Shown piece by piece: positions 1 to 5,305 of a stretch of 5,305 nucleotides of DNA. Below the pieces are notes generated by a model that was not told the origin of the DNA, searched no databases, and saw only the letters and a program-made list of their open reading frames with translations. The position numbers and the translations under genes were made by a program. The stretch is from an uncultured Ruminococcus sp. (GTDB lineage Bacteria; Bacillota; Clostridia; Oscillospirales; CAG-272), in NCBI GenBank assembly GCA_902773455.1, contig CACYEW010000256.1:1-5305 (forward strand), read 5' to 3'. Within the stretch, counting starts at the first letter, position 1; each line of letters opens with the position of its first letter.

Positions 1-1
1 C

Positions 2-541
2 GACCACAAGAACCTTTCCTCCATTATAGAACAGGATCTGCTTGAAGATCCGGGCCTCTCCAACACCCTCCTCGGCGACGGCGTAGGCTCCATTGCCGGC
101 GCGATATTCGGCGGCTGCCCGAACACCACTTACGGCGAATCCGTAGGCTGCGTGGCTATCTCCGGCAACGCTTCCGTACAGACGATCCTCTTCACGGCGA
201 TCATGGCGATACTCGCCTCGTTCATCGCTCCGTTCACAACGTTCCTCGCAACGATCCCGTCTTGCGTGATGGGCGGCGTTTGCGTGACCCTCTACGGCTT
301 CATAGCGGTATCCGGTCTTAAGATGATACAGAAGACCGACCTCGGCGACAACAGAAACCTCTTCGTCGTATCCGTTATCCTTATCGCCGGCGTCGGCGGA
401 CTTACGCTGACATTCGGCAAAATAACGATCACCGAAGTAGCCGCAGCCCTTATCCTCGGCATAATCGTCAACGTTATCCTCTCCGGCAAAAAGAAAGCCG
501 CGGTTGAAAGCGACGAGCTTCTGAACGAAAACGATAAATAA
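2..541 (+). CDS. uraA: Uracil/nucleobase permease, UraA/PyrP (NCS2) family, 3' part only
   Basis: Inner-membrane nucleobase:proton symporter that imports uracil (possibly a related base) for pyrimidine salvage. Only the last 179 residues are present; the frame is open from base 2 with no start, so the gene begins outside the window. The visible part carries the family hallmark GGCPNTTYGE (visible residues 37-46). Aligned from memory with E. coli UraA, Glu46 falls on uracil-binding Glu290 and the first visible residue, Asp1, falls on the His245 position; the 45-residue spacing agrees exactly. About four further hydrophobic segments follow, including PSCVMGGVCVTLYGFIAVSG and a final helix ending NVILSGKK, then a short charged tail. 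The family is about 430 residues long, so roughly the first 250 are missing. The gene is followed after 16 bases by a strong terminator, so it ends its own transcription unit. Family assignment is firm; uracil rather than xanthine is favoured by the NTTYGE form. Confidence 0.9.
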   Translation, partial: DHKNLSSIIEQDLLEDPGLSNTLLGDGVGSIAGAIFGGCPNTTYGESVGCVAISGNASVQTILFTAIMAILASFIAPFTTFLATIPSCVMGGVCVTLYGFIAVSGLKMIQKTDLGDNRNLFVVSVILIAGVGGLTLTFGKITITEVAAALILGIIVNVILSGKKKAAVESDELLNENDK

Positions 542-557
542 TCGGACTGCCTGTCGG

Positions 558-596
558 TACGGCGTACGCAAAACGTACGCCGTATTTCTTTTTTTT
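558..596 (+). terminator. Intrinsic terminator of the permease gene
   Basis: A perfect 11-bp stem (TACGGCGTACG at 558-568 with CGTACGCCGTA at 574-584) encloses the 5-base loop CAAAA. A tail of eleven T and one C follows (585-596). It begins 16 bases after the permease stop codon. This is a classical Rho-independent terminator and separates the permease from the downstream operon. No comparable A-run precedes the stem, so it should act mainly on + strand transcripts. Confidence 0.93.
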
Positions 597-684
597 GCAA
601 AAAATTGCAAGTGTTTATTCCATTTTTTTCATTTTTTCGCCGTATAGTGAAGGTACAATAAATAAAACAGTGATTTTGCAAAAA
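591..684. promoter_or_regulatory. Pair of TTTTGCAAAA palindromes, candidate operators
   Basis: The perfect palindrome TTTTGCAAAA occurs at 593-602 (extended to TTTTTTGCAAAAAA, 591-604) and at 674-683, with centres 81 bases apart. A further TTGCAA half-like element lies at 605-610, so 595-610 reads TTGCAA-AAAA-TTGCAA. The second copy ends 30 bases before the -35 element of the downstream promoter. The paired sites could bind a dimeric regulator, possibly the RpiR-type protein encoded next. However, the first copy shares its T-run with the terminator tail and the region is very AT-rich, so chance is a real alternative. The function is inferred, not shown. Confidence 0.3.
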
Positions 685-712
685 TAAAATATCAGAAAAT
701 TCAAAAAAAGTA

Positions 713-741
713 TTGCTTTTTTAATTTTTAAGTAGTATAAT
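713..741 (+). promoter_or_regulatory. Sigma-A promoter of the regulator-led operon
   Basis: TTGCTT (713-718) and a perfect TATAAT (736-741) are separated by the optimal 17 bases. An A-run at 703-709 just upstream of the -35 resembles an UP element. Transcription would start near 747-749, giving a leader of about 34 bases, too short for a riboswitch. A small inverted repeat, ATTG-TAT-CAAT (750-760), lies just past the expected start and could be an operator. No other equally good promoter is seen between here and the ispH gene, so this one probably drives the whole overlapping gene set. Confidence 0.85.
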
Positions 742-781
742 ACACAAAGATTGTATCAATTTCACGAAAGGGCTGAGACTG

Positions 782-1651
782 ATGGATATTTTACAAAAGA
801 TCGACGCGTCAATGCCGGGGTTTTCGAAGGGTCAGAAAGCAATAGGCAAATTCATTCTCGAGCATTACGACAAAGCCGCGTATATGACGGCGCTTAAGCT
901 CGGGACGACGGTCCGCGTGTCGGAATCTACGGTCGTCAGATTTGCGATCGAACTCGGTTACGACGGATATCCGGATCTGCAGAGAAGTCTGCGCGAACTG
1001 ATAAGAACGAGGCTCACGTCGCTTCAGCGTATCGAGATCACAAACGACCGTATCGAAGAGCATGAAGTGCTCGAAAAGGTCATGAACCTCGATATCGAAA
1101 AAATGAAGACCACGCTCGACAATATAGACAAAGAGGCTTTCGATAAGGCCGTGGACGCGATAATCGGCGCGCGTAATATCTACATCATGGGCATGAGATC
1201 ATCGGCGTGTCTTGCCGTGTTTATGAATTTCTATCTCTCGCTTATATTCGGCAACGTAAAGCTCGTCAATTCGACGAGCCGCTCCGAGATATTCGAGCAG
1301 CTGTTCAGAATAGGCGAAGAAGACGTAATAATCGGAATTTCGTTTCCGAGATATTCAAAACGTATAATCCAGGGCATGGAGCTTGCAAAAGAGCAGAAGG
1401 CGAAAACCATAGCGATAACGGACAGTAAGGATTCTCCGCTTGCCGAATTTGCCGATCATACGCTGCTCGCGAGAAGCGAAATGGCGTCGTTCGTCGATTC
1501 GCTCGTGGCTCCGCTCTCCGTCATAAACGCGATGATCGTCGCGATAGGCAAAAAGAAGCAGGAAGACGTGCTCAACACCTTCAACCGTCTTGAAGACGTC
1601 TGGGATAAATTCGACGTTTACAACAAAATAGAGGATAACGAAGATAAATGA
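782..1651 (+). CDS. RpiR/MurR-family transcriptional regulator with SIS domain
   Basis: DNA-binding regulator of 289 residues, the usual RpiR-family length. Residues 1-77 form the N-terminal HTH_6 domain: FSKGQKAIGKFIL (14-26), then a helix-turn-helix whose recognition region is SESTVVRFAIELGY (47-60). After a linker (about 78-117), residues about 118-260 form a SIS domain, which in this family binds phosphosugars or amino-sugar phosphates. Its two characteristic loops are visible as YIMGMRSS (134-141) and GISFPRYSKR (185-194), followed by TIAITDS and SPLAEFADH. The start is set by AAAGGG (767-772), 9 bases before the ATG, and by the promoter just upstream. The stop overlaps the next start as ATGA. 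The ligand cannot be read from the sequence. No sugar catabolic genes lie beside it, unlike RpiR, MurR or GlvR, so it may act on distant targets or autoregulate this operon. Confidence 0.93.
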   Translation: MDILQKIDASMPGFSKGQKAIGKFILEHYDKAAYMTALKLGTTVRVSESTVVRFAIELGYDGYPDLQRSLRELIRTRLTSLQRIEITNDRIEEHEVLEKVMNLDIEKMKTTLDNIDKEAFDKAVDAIIGARNIYIMGMRSSACLAVFMNFYLSLIFGNVKLVNSTSRSEIFEQLFRIGEEDVIIGISFPRYSKRIIQGMELAKEQKAKTIAITDSKDSPLAEFADHTLLARSEMASFVDSLVAPLSVINAMIVAIGKKKQEDVLNTFNRLEDVWDKFDVYNKIEDNEDK

Positions 1652-2871
1652 GAGTCGCCGTTATCGGCGGCGGCGCCGCCGGACTTGTATCGGCGGGCTT
1701 TGCCGCCTCGTACGGCGCGGACGTCGATCTGTATGAAAAAAACGACCGTTTGGGCGTAAAGCTCCGCATAACCGGTAAAGGCAGATGCAACGTCACGAAC
1801 AACTGCACAAGAGAAGAGTTTTTCGATAACGTCGTTTCAAATCCGAAATTTCTTTATTCGGCTTATTCAGGCTTTGATTCGCAGGCGGTGATGAGCTTCT
1901 TCGAATCGCTCGGCGTACCGCTTAAAACGGAACGCGGCAGAAGAGTCTTTCCCGTGTCGGACAAAGCGTCCGACGTAGCCGAAGCGCTGATCCGCTTCTG
2001 CAAAAAGAACGGCGTGAAAACGGTTACGAAAAACGTAAAAAAGATAGTAAAAGACGGCGGCTTTTCCGTTATATGCTCAGACAGAGTTGAAAAATACGAT
2101 AAAGTCATAATAGCGACAGGCGGCGCCTCTTACCCGAAAACCGGCTCGACCGGCGACGGTTACGTTTTTGCCGGAGCGTTCGGTCATACGGTCGTGCCGC
2201 GCGAGCCGTCGCTTGTGCCTCTCGTCTGCGAAGACGGGCTTTGCAAGGAGTGCGAAGGCTTGTCGCTCCGCAATGTAACGCTTTCCTGCACGGAAGTTCA
2301 AAGCGGCAAAACGGTATACAAAGAGCAGGGAGAGATGCTTTTTACGAAAAACGGCGTAAGCGGTCCGCTCGTGCTCTCGGCTTCGGCTCATCTGAAAAAC
2401 GTTCAGCCGGGCAAATATACGCTTCATATAGACCTGAAACCGGCGCTCGACGAAAAAACGCTCGATAACCGCATACTCTCGGACTTTTCCTGTAGCCTTA
2501 ACAAGAATTTTTCAAATTCCCTGGCGGCGCTTCTGCCGAATAAGCTTATTCAGCCGTTCATACAAAGAACGGGTATAGATCCTTACAAAAAGGTCAACGC
2601 CGTCACGGCCGCCGAGAGAAAAAAGATCGTATCGGTATTGAATGATCTGTCGCTCGACGTTTCCGGCTACGCGCCGATAGCCGAGGCGGTCATAACGCGA
2701 GGCGGCGTGTCGGTAAAAGAGATCGATCCGAAAACGATGCAGTCCAAGCTCGTACCGGGGCTTTACTTCGCGGGCGAGGTGATAGACGTGGACGCATATA
2801 CGGGCGGCTATAATCTGCAAATAGCTTTCTGCACGGCGTACGCCGCGGCAAGAGGAGTAATAAATGAGTAA
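1648..2871 (+). CDS. NAD(P)/FAD-dependent oxidoreductase, BaiN/HI0933 (YhiN) family
   Basis: Cytosolic flavoprotein of 407 residues, full length for the HI0933-like family (databases often call it 'aminoacetone oxidase family FAD-binding enzyme'). The N-terminal Rossmann motif is VIGGGAAGL (5-13, GxGxxG at 7-12), with acidic Glu30 at the expected end of the second strand. The family signature GKGRCNVTN lies at 43-51, ATGGASYPKTGSTGDGY at 156-172, and the closing FAD-binding block FAGEVIDVDAYTGGYNLQIA at 374-393. The first Met gives the GxGxxG at the usual distance; ATG overlaps the regulator stop by 4 bases, and GAGG at 1631-1634 is a distant SD, so translational coupling is likely. BaiN of Clostridium scindens was linked to bile-acid steps, but this family is widespread in organisms that do not transform bile acids. 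Next to cmk it is probably a housekeeping paralogue. The substrate is unknown. Confidence 0.92.
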   Translation: MRVAVIGGGAAGLVSAGFAASYGADVDLYEKNDRLGVKLRITGKGRCNVTNNCTREEFFDNVVSNPKFLYSAYSGFDSQAVMSFFESLGVPLKTERGRRVFPVSDKASDVAEALIRFCKKNGVKTVTKNVKKIVKDGGFSVICSDRVEKYDKVIIATGGASYPKTGSTGDGYVFAGAFGHTVVPREPSLVPLVCEDGLCKECEGLSLRNVTLSCTEVQSGKTVYKEQGEMLFTKNGVSGPLVLSASAHLKNVQPGKYTLHIDLKPALDEKTLDNRILSDFSCSLNKNFSNSLAALLPNKLIQPFIQRTGIDPYKKVNAVTAAERKKIVSVLNDLSLDVSGYAPIAEAVITRGGVSVKEIDPKTMQSKLVPGLYFAGEVIDVDAYTGGYNLQIAFCTAYAAARGVINE

Positions 2872-4159
2872 AAAGACGAAAAAAACGTTTTCCATAGCGA
2901 TAGACGGACCCTCCGGCGCAGGTAAAAGCACGGTCGCGAAGGCGCTTGCGGAAAAGCTCGGCTTCATTCACGTCGATACCGGCGCGATGTACCGTTCCGT
3001 CGGACTTTACGTTTACAGAAAAGGCGTACTTCCGGACGACAGGGAGAAGGTCATACCCTTCCTGACCGAAATAGATATCGATACGAAGTACGAAAACGGC
3101 GCGCAGAGGATATATCTGAACGGCGAAGACGTGTCCGAGGCGATAAGACAAAACGAAATATCGTCTTACGCTTCCAAAGTTTCGGCAATACCCGAGGTAA
3201 GAGCGTTTTTGCTCGATCTGCAGAGAAAAACCGCCGAAAGATACGACGTTATCATGGACGGCCGCGATATAGGTACGGTGATACTGCCGAACGCCGATCT
3301 GAAAATATTCCAGCACGCGTCTGCCGAAGCGAGAGCCAAACGCAGATACGACGAGCTTATCGCCAAAGGGCAGGACGTCAGCCTTGAAGAGATAACGGAA
3401 CAGATGATCAAACGCGATTACGACGATTCGCACAGGGCAAACGCTCCGTGCGTACCGGCAGACGACGCCGTTATCATCGACAACTCGGATATGACGATCG
3501 AACAAAACGTCGATCACATAGCGGCGCTCGTTGAGAAAAGACGCGGAAAGCAAAAAAAAACTCCTTATGAAAAAGCAAAAAAGCTCCTTTCGGGACTGTT
3601 CGGATTTCTTTACCGGCTGAAGATCGAAGGGGCTGAGAATATACCGAAGCAGGGCGGATACATGGTATGCAGCAACCATATCGCGCTGTTCGATCCCGTT
3701 ATGCTCGCGATAGCGTTTCCGCACCAGCTCCATTTTATGGTCAAGACGGAAGCGATGAATTCCGCTTTCGGCAAAATGCTTTCTTCCTTCGGCTGTTTCG
3801 GCGTGAAGCGCGGTACTGCCGATAAAGCGGCTTTACGCACCGCGATCGGATTTTTGAATAACGGCGAATGTCTCGGCGTGTTCCCTCAGGGTACGCGCAG
3901 ACCGGCGGTCGATCCAAAAGAGACCGAACCGAAGACCGGTATAGCGATGATAGCTTACAGAACGGGCTGCGATATCGTTCCCGTGTTCATAAAAACGAAG
4001 AAGAGAAAGCTCAGAATGTTTTCAAAAACGACCGTCGTGATAGGCGAGCCGATCAAAAACGAAGAGCTGAATATCGAAAGCGGCACGGCGCACGAATATA
4101 AAAACGCGTCCGGCATGGTATTTTCCGATATATGCGCTCTTGAAGGTGATATGCAATGA
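2864..4159 (+). CDS. cmk: Cytidylate kinase - 1-acylglycerol-3-phosphate acyltransferase fusion (Cmk-PlsC)
   Basis: One 431-residue chain with two complete enzymes. Residues about 8-226 are (d)CMP kinase: Walker A GPSGAGKST (15-23), DTGAMYR (38-44), DGRDIGTVILP (132-142) and RDYDDSHR (184-191). Residues about 240-427 are a PlsC-type acyltransferase that makes phosphatidic acid at the membrane: catalytic NHIALFD (271-277, HX4D with His272 and Asp277), GVKRG (313-317), FPQGTR (340-345) and IVPVFI (371-376). The usual glutamate of FPEGTR is glutamine 342. The linker (227-239) is basic and encoded in part by nine consecutive A (3552-3560). No ATG, GTG or TTG in the PlsC frame lies between the domains with an SD, so PlsC appears to be made only as part of the fusion. 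The SD AGAGGAG (2851-2857) sits 6 bases before the ATG; the start overlaps the oxidoreductase by 8 bases. In other Clostridia the two genes are typically adjacent but separate. Confidence 0.93.
   Translation: MSKKTKKTFSIAIDGPSGAGKSTVAKALAEKLGFIHVDTGAMYRSVGLYVYRKGVLPDDREKVIPFLTEIDIDTKYENGAQRIYLNGEDVSEAIRQNEISSYASKVSAIPEVRAFLLDLQRKTAERYDVIMDGRDIGTVILPNADLKIFQHASAEARAKRRYDELIAKGQDVSLEEITEQMIKRDYDDSHRANAPCVPADDAVIIDNSDMTIEQNVDHIAALVEKRRGKQKKTPYEKAKKLLSGLFGFLYRLKIEGAENIPKQGGYMVCSNHIALFDPVMLAIAFPHQLHFMVKTEAMNSAFGKMLSSFGCFGVKRGTADKAALRTAIGFLNNGECLGVFPQGTRRPAVDPKETEPKTGIAMIAYRTGCDIVPVFIKTKKRKLRMFSKTTVVIGEPIKNEELNIESGTAHEYKNASGMVFSDICALEGDMQ
4142..4158 (+). promoter_or_regulatory. Ribosome binding site and ATGA start of ispH
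   Basis: AAGGTGA (4143-4149) precedes the ATG at 4156-4158 by 6 bases, inside the end of the Cmk-PlsC frame. The ATG shares ATGA with that gene's stop codon (4157-4159), pointing to translational coupling. This start places the first cluster cysteine of IspH at residue 11, as expected for the family. Confidence 0.75.
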
Positions 4160-5305
4160 TAAAGGTCGCGGAGCACAGCGGATTCTGCTTCGGCGTATCG
4201 AGAGCCGTATCTGTCGTAGACGGTCTCATAGAAAAAAACGAAGGCCGCATCTATACCTTAGGCGGTATAATACATAATCCGACCGTTACAAAGAGATTTG
4301 CAGACGCCGGCGTATGCATAATCGAAGCCGAAGAAATAGACAGGATCTGCGAAGAAGCGACTGAGTCCGGACCGGTCACGGTGGTGATCCGCACGCACGG
4401 CGTGGAAAAAGCTATCTTCGACAAGCTGAAGAGCAAAGCGGAGGAAAATCCGAATTTCAGAGTGATCGACTGCACCTGTCCGTTCGTTTGCAAGATACAC
4501 GAAATAGTAAAGGACAATTCCGATGAAAACGGGCTGACCGTGATCTTCGGCGACGAGGATCATCCCGAGGTCGTGGGTATCAAGAGCTACGTTCGCGGCG
4601 CCGTGGTCGCAGGTTCCGATCCCGGGCGGATCGAAGAGGCGCTGAAAGCTATTCCGGAGCCGGAAAACGGAGTTCTGGCGGTCTCGCAGACAACGCAGGA
4701 TCAGTTAAAATGGAATATTTGTCAAAAAATTCTCAAAAAGTTATATACTCGTACAAGAATATTTGATACAATATGTTCGGTTACCGAAAAACGCCAGAAC
4801 GAAACGAGGGCTCTTGCCGCCGAAGTCGACGTTATGATAGTAATCGGAGGCAGGAACAGCTCGAATACGAACAAGCTGTTCGATATATCAAAAGGTCTGT
4901 GCGATAAAACGTATCTCGTCGAAAACGCCGACGAATGCGAAAGCATACGCATAGGCAAAAACACAAAAGTTGGAATAACTGCCGGGGCATCGACACCGGA
5001 CAGTATTATAGAGGAGGTTAAAACCAAAATGAGCGAAGAAATCAAAGACACTGAAGTAATGACCGGAGAACCCGATCAGAAGGAGGTCGAAGAAAGCTTC
5101 GAAAAAATGCTCGATGAAACGTTTAAAACTTTAAATACAGGAGACGTCGTAACAGGCACGATAACGCAGATCTCGCCGACAGAGATCAAAGTTGATCTCG
5201 GCACGAAAGTTACAGGCATATTGTCGTATGACGATATAACCGACGAACCCGGCGTCAAACTTGATGAAGTTTTCAAGCTCGGCGACCAGGTCACCGCTTA
5301 CGCCG
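4156..5305 (+). CDS. ispH: IspH (HMBPP reductase) fused to 30S ribosomal protein S1, 3' end cut by window
   Basis: The frame is open from 4156 to the right edge (383 residues visible). Residues 1-291 are complete IspH, the [4Fe-4S] enzyme that turns HMBPP into IPP and DMAPP, the last MEP-pathway step. The cluster cysteines are Cys11 (SGFCFGV), Cys108 (CTCPFV) and Cys207 (DTICSV). Substrate-pocket motifs are GGIIHNP (36-42), RTHGV (79-83), DHPEV (135-139, His136 and Glu138), SQTT (177-180), NSSNTN (234-239) and AGASTPD (276-282). After an acidic linker (about 292-324) the first S1 RNA-binding domain begins at LNTGDVVTGTI and continues to the edge; further S1 repeats are expected outside. IspH-RpsA fusions are well known in Clostridia and are annotated as bifunctional. 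Extra cysteines 106 and 112 flank the central cluster cysteine. Met292 could serve as a separate S1 start. GC falls sharply at about 4705-4780 within the IspH part. Confidence 0.95.
   Translation, partial: MIKVAEHSGFCFGVSRAVSVVDGLIEKNEGRIYTLGGIIHNPTVTKRFADAGVCIIEAEEIDRICEEATESGPVTVVIRTHGVEKAIFDKLKSKAEENPNFRVIDCTCPFVCKIHEIVKDNSDENGLTVIFGDEDHPEVVGIKSYVRGAVVAGSDPGRIEEALKAIPEPENGVLAVSQTTQDQLKWNICQKILKKLYTRTRIFDTICSVTEKRQNETRALAAEVDVMIVIGGRNSSNTNKLFDISKGLCDKTYLVENADECESIRIGKNTKVGITAGASTPDSIIEEVKTKMSEEIKDTEVMTGEPDQKEVEESFEKMLDETFKTLNTGDVVTGTITQISPTEIKVDLGTKVTGILSYDDITDEPGVKLDEVFKLGDQVTAYA
4719..4749 (+). promoter_or_regulatory. Possible internal promoter within ispH
   Basis: TTGTCA (4719-4724) matches the -35 consensus at five of six bases. 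It is followed by TATATA at 17 bases (4742-4747) or TATACT at 19 bases (4744-4749). The pair lies in a markedly AT-rich patch of otherwise balanced coding sequence and about 280 bases ahead of the S1 start candidate. It could supply extra rpsA transcript. The -10 options are each compromised in sequence or spacing, so this is a weak call. Confidence 0.3.
5011..5031 (+). promoter_or_regulatory. Strong internal SD and ATG at the start of the S1 moiety
   Basis: GAGGAGGT (5011-5018), a near-perfect complement of the 16S anti-SD, lies 10 bases before an in-frame ATG (5029-5031, Met292 of the fusion). The downstream peptide starts MSEEIKDTEV, an acidic leader like that of free-standing S1 proteins. 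The same bases encode Glu-Glu-Val of the IspH C-terminus, which is common there, so part of the SD match may come from coding constraint. It is nevertheless the strongest SD in the window. Confidence 0.55.
5029..5305 (+). other. rpsA: Ribosomal protein S1 moiety, possible separate product by internal initiation
   Basis: This is the S1 part of the fusion, in the same frame as ispH. It has an acidic, Glu-rich linker (about residues 292-324 of the fusion) and then an OB-fold S1 domain: TGDVVTGTITQI, EIKVDLGTKVTGILSYDDI and KLGDQVTAYA, with the usual GxV...G.I pattern. S1 binds mRNA at the 30S subunit; in Firmicutes it is less central to initiation than in E. coli. The part is cut by the window edge before the second repeat, so the number of S1 domains is unknown. 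Whether it is also made alone from Met292 is an inference. Confidence 0.55.

Noticed and set aside
152..541. Short permease-like protein starting at the ATG-like codon at 152
   Set aside because: The homology, including NTTYGE, continues upstream in frame to base 2. Position 152 is GTG for an internal Val of the permease, not a start.
643..659. Second promoter with -10 TATAGT (643-648) or TACAAT (654-659)
   Set aside because: No acceptable -35 lies 16-18 bases upstream of either (CCATTT or ATTTTT-like only), and the promoter at 713-741 is far better.
292..681. 129-codon - strand frame over the permease end and intergenic region
   Set aside because: It would read through the permease coding sequence and the terminator stem, and its product shows no family resemblance.
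542..781. Riboswitch or small RNA in the intergenic region
   Set aside because: Apart from the terminator there is no extended structured or GC-rich segment, and the predicted leader is only about 34 bases. No pyrimidine attenuator or known riboswitch core was recognised.
1648..2871. Bile-acid 7-dehydroxylation gene baiN
   Set aside because: The family match is real, but no other bai genes are nearby and HI0933-like proteins are widespread. The cmk-linked context suggests a general role, so the symbol was not assigned.
2690..3733. 347-codon open frame on the - strand opposite cmk-plsC
   Set aside because: It lies wholly opposite strongly supported + strand genes, its product is rich in Arg, Tyr and Phe with no recognisable domain, and no SD or promoter suits it. 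It is a shadow of the coding bias on the other strand.
1..5305. Mobile elements, CRISPR arrays, tRNA or rRNA genes
   Set aside because: No transposase, integrase, direct-repeat array, cloverleaf or rRNA-like segment was seen on either strand.

Overview
The window looks like the chromosome of an anaerobic, low-to-mid GC Firmicute of class Clostridia, probably an uncultured gut Oscillospirales or Christensenellales type; the order is a guess. The reasons are the fusion of IspH to ribosomal protein S1, which is characteristic of Clostridia, the neighbourhood of a BaiN/HI0933-like flavoprotein, cytidylate kinase and PlsC upstream of it, strong Shine-Dalgarno sites, and GC near one half by eye with frequent ATA and AGA codons. 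All genes lie on the + strand.

Layout. Bases 2-541 hold the 3' part of a uracil/nucleobase permease gene (UraA/PyrP family), closed by a textbook intrinsic terminator with an 11-bp perfect stem. Bases 542-781 are a gene-free, A/T-tract-rich regulatory region with TTTTGCAAAA palindromes and a near-consensus sigma-A promoter (TTGCTT, 17 nt, TATAAT). From 782 to the right edge, four reading frames are packed with overlaps of 4, 8 and 4 bases and are almost certainly one operon: an RpiR/MurR-type regulator with a SIS domain, a BaiN/HI0933-like FAD oxidoreductase, a single-chain cytidylate kinase-PlsC acyltransferase fusion, and an IspH-ribosomal protein S1 fusion that runs off the window.

How the genes work together. 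The operon joins CMP/dCMP phosphorylation (CTP for nucleic acids and CDP-diacylglycerol), phosphatidic acid synthesis, the last step of the MEP isoprenoid pathway and the mRNA-binding S1 protein. This is a growth-linked set headed by a probable phosphosugar-responsive regulator. The upstream permease also serves pyrimidine supply but is separated by the terminator.

No mobile element, CRISPR array, tRNA, rRNA or recognisable riboswitch is visible, and I see no wholly new system. The points most worth a second look are the Cmk-PlsC fusion with an A9 tract at its junction, the strong internal SD plus ATG exactly where S1 begins inside ispH-rpsA, and the FPQGTR variant of the acyltransferase motif.
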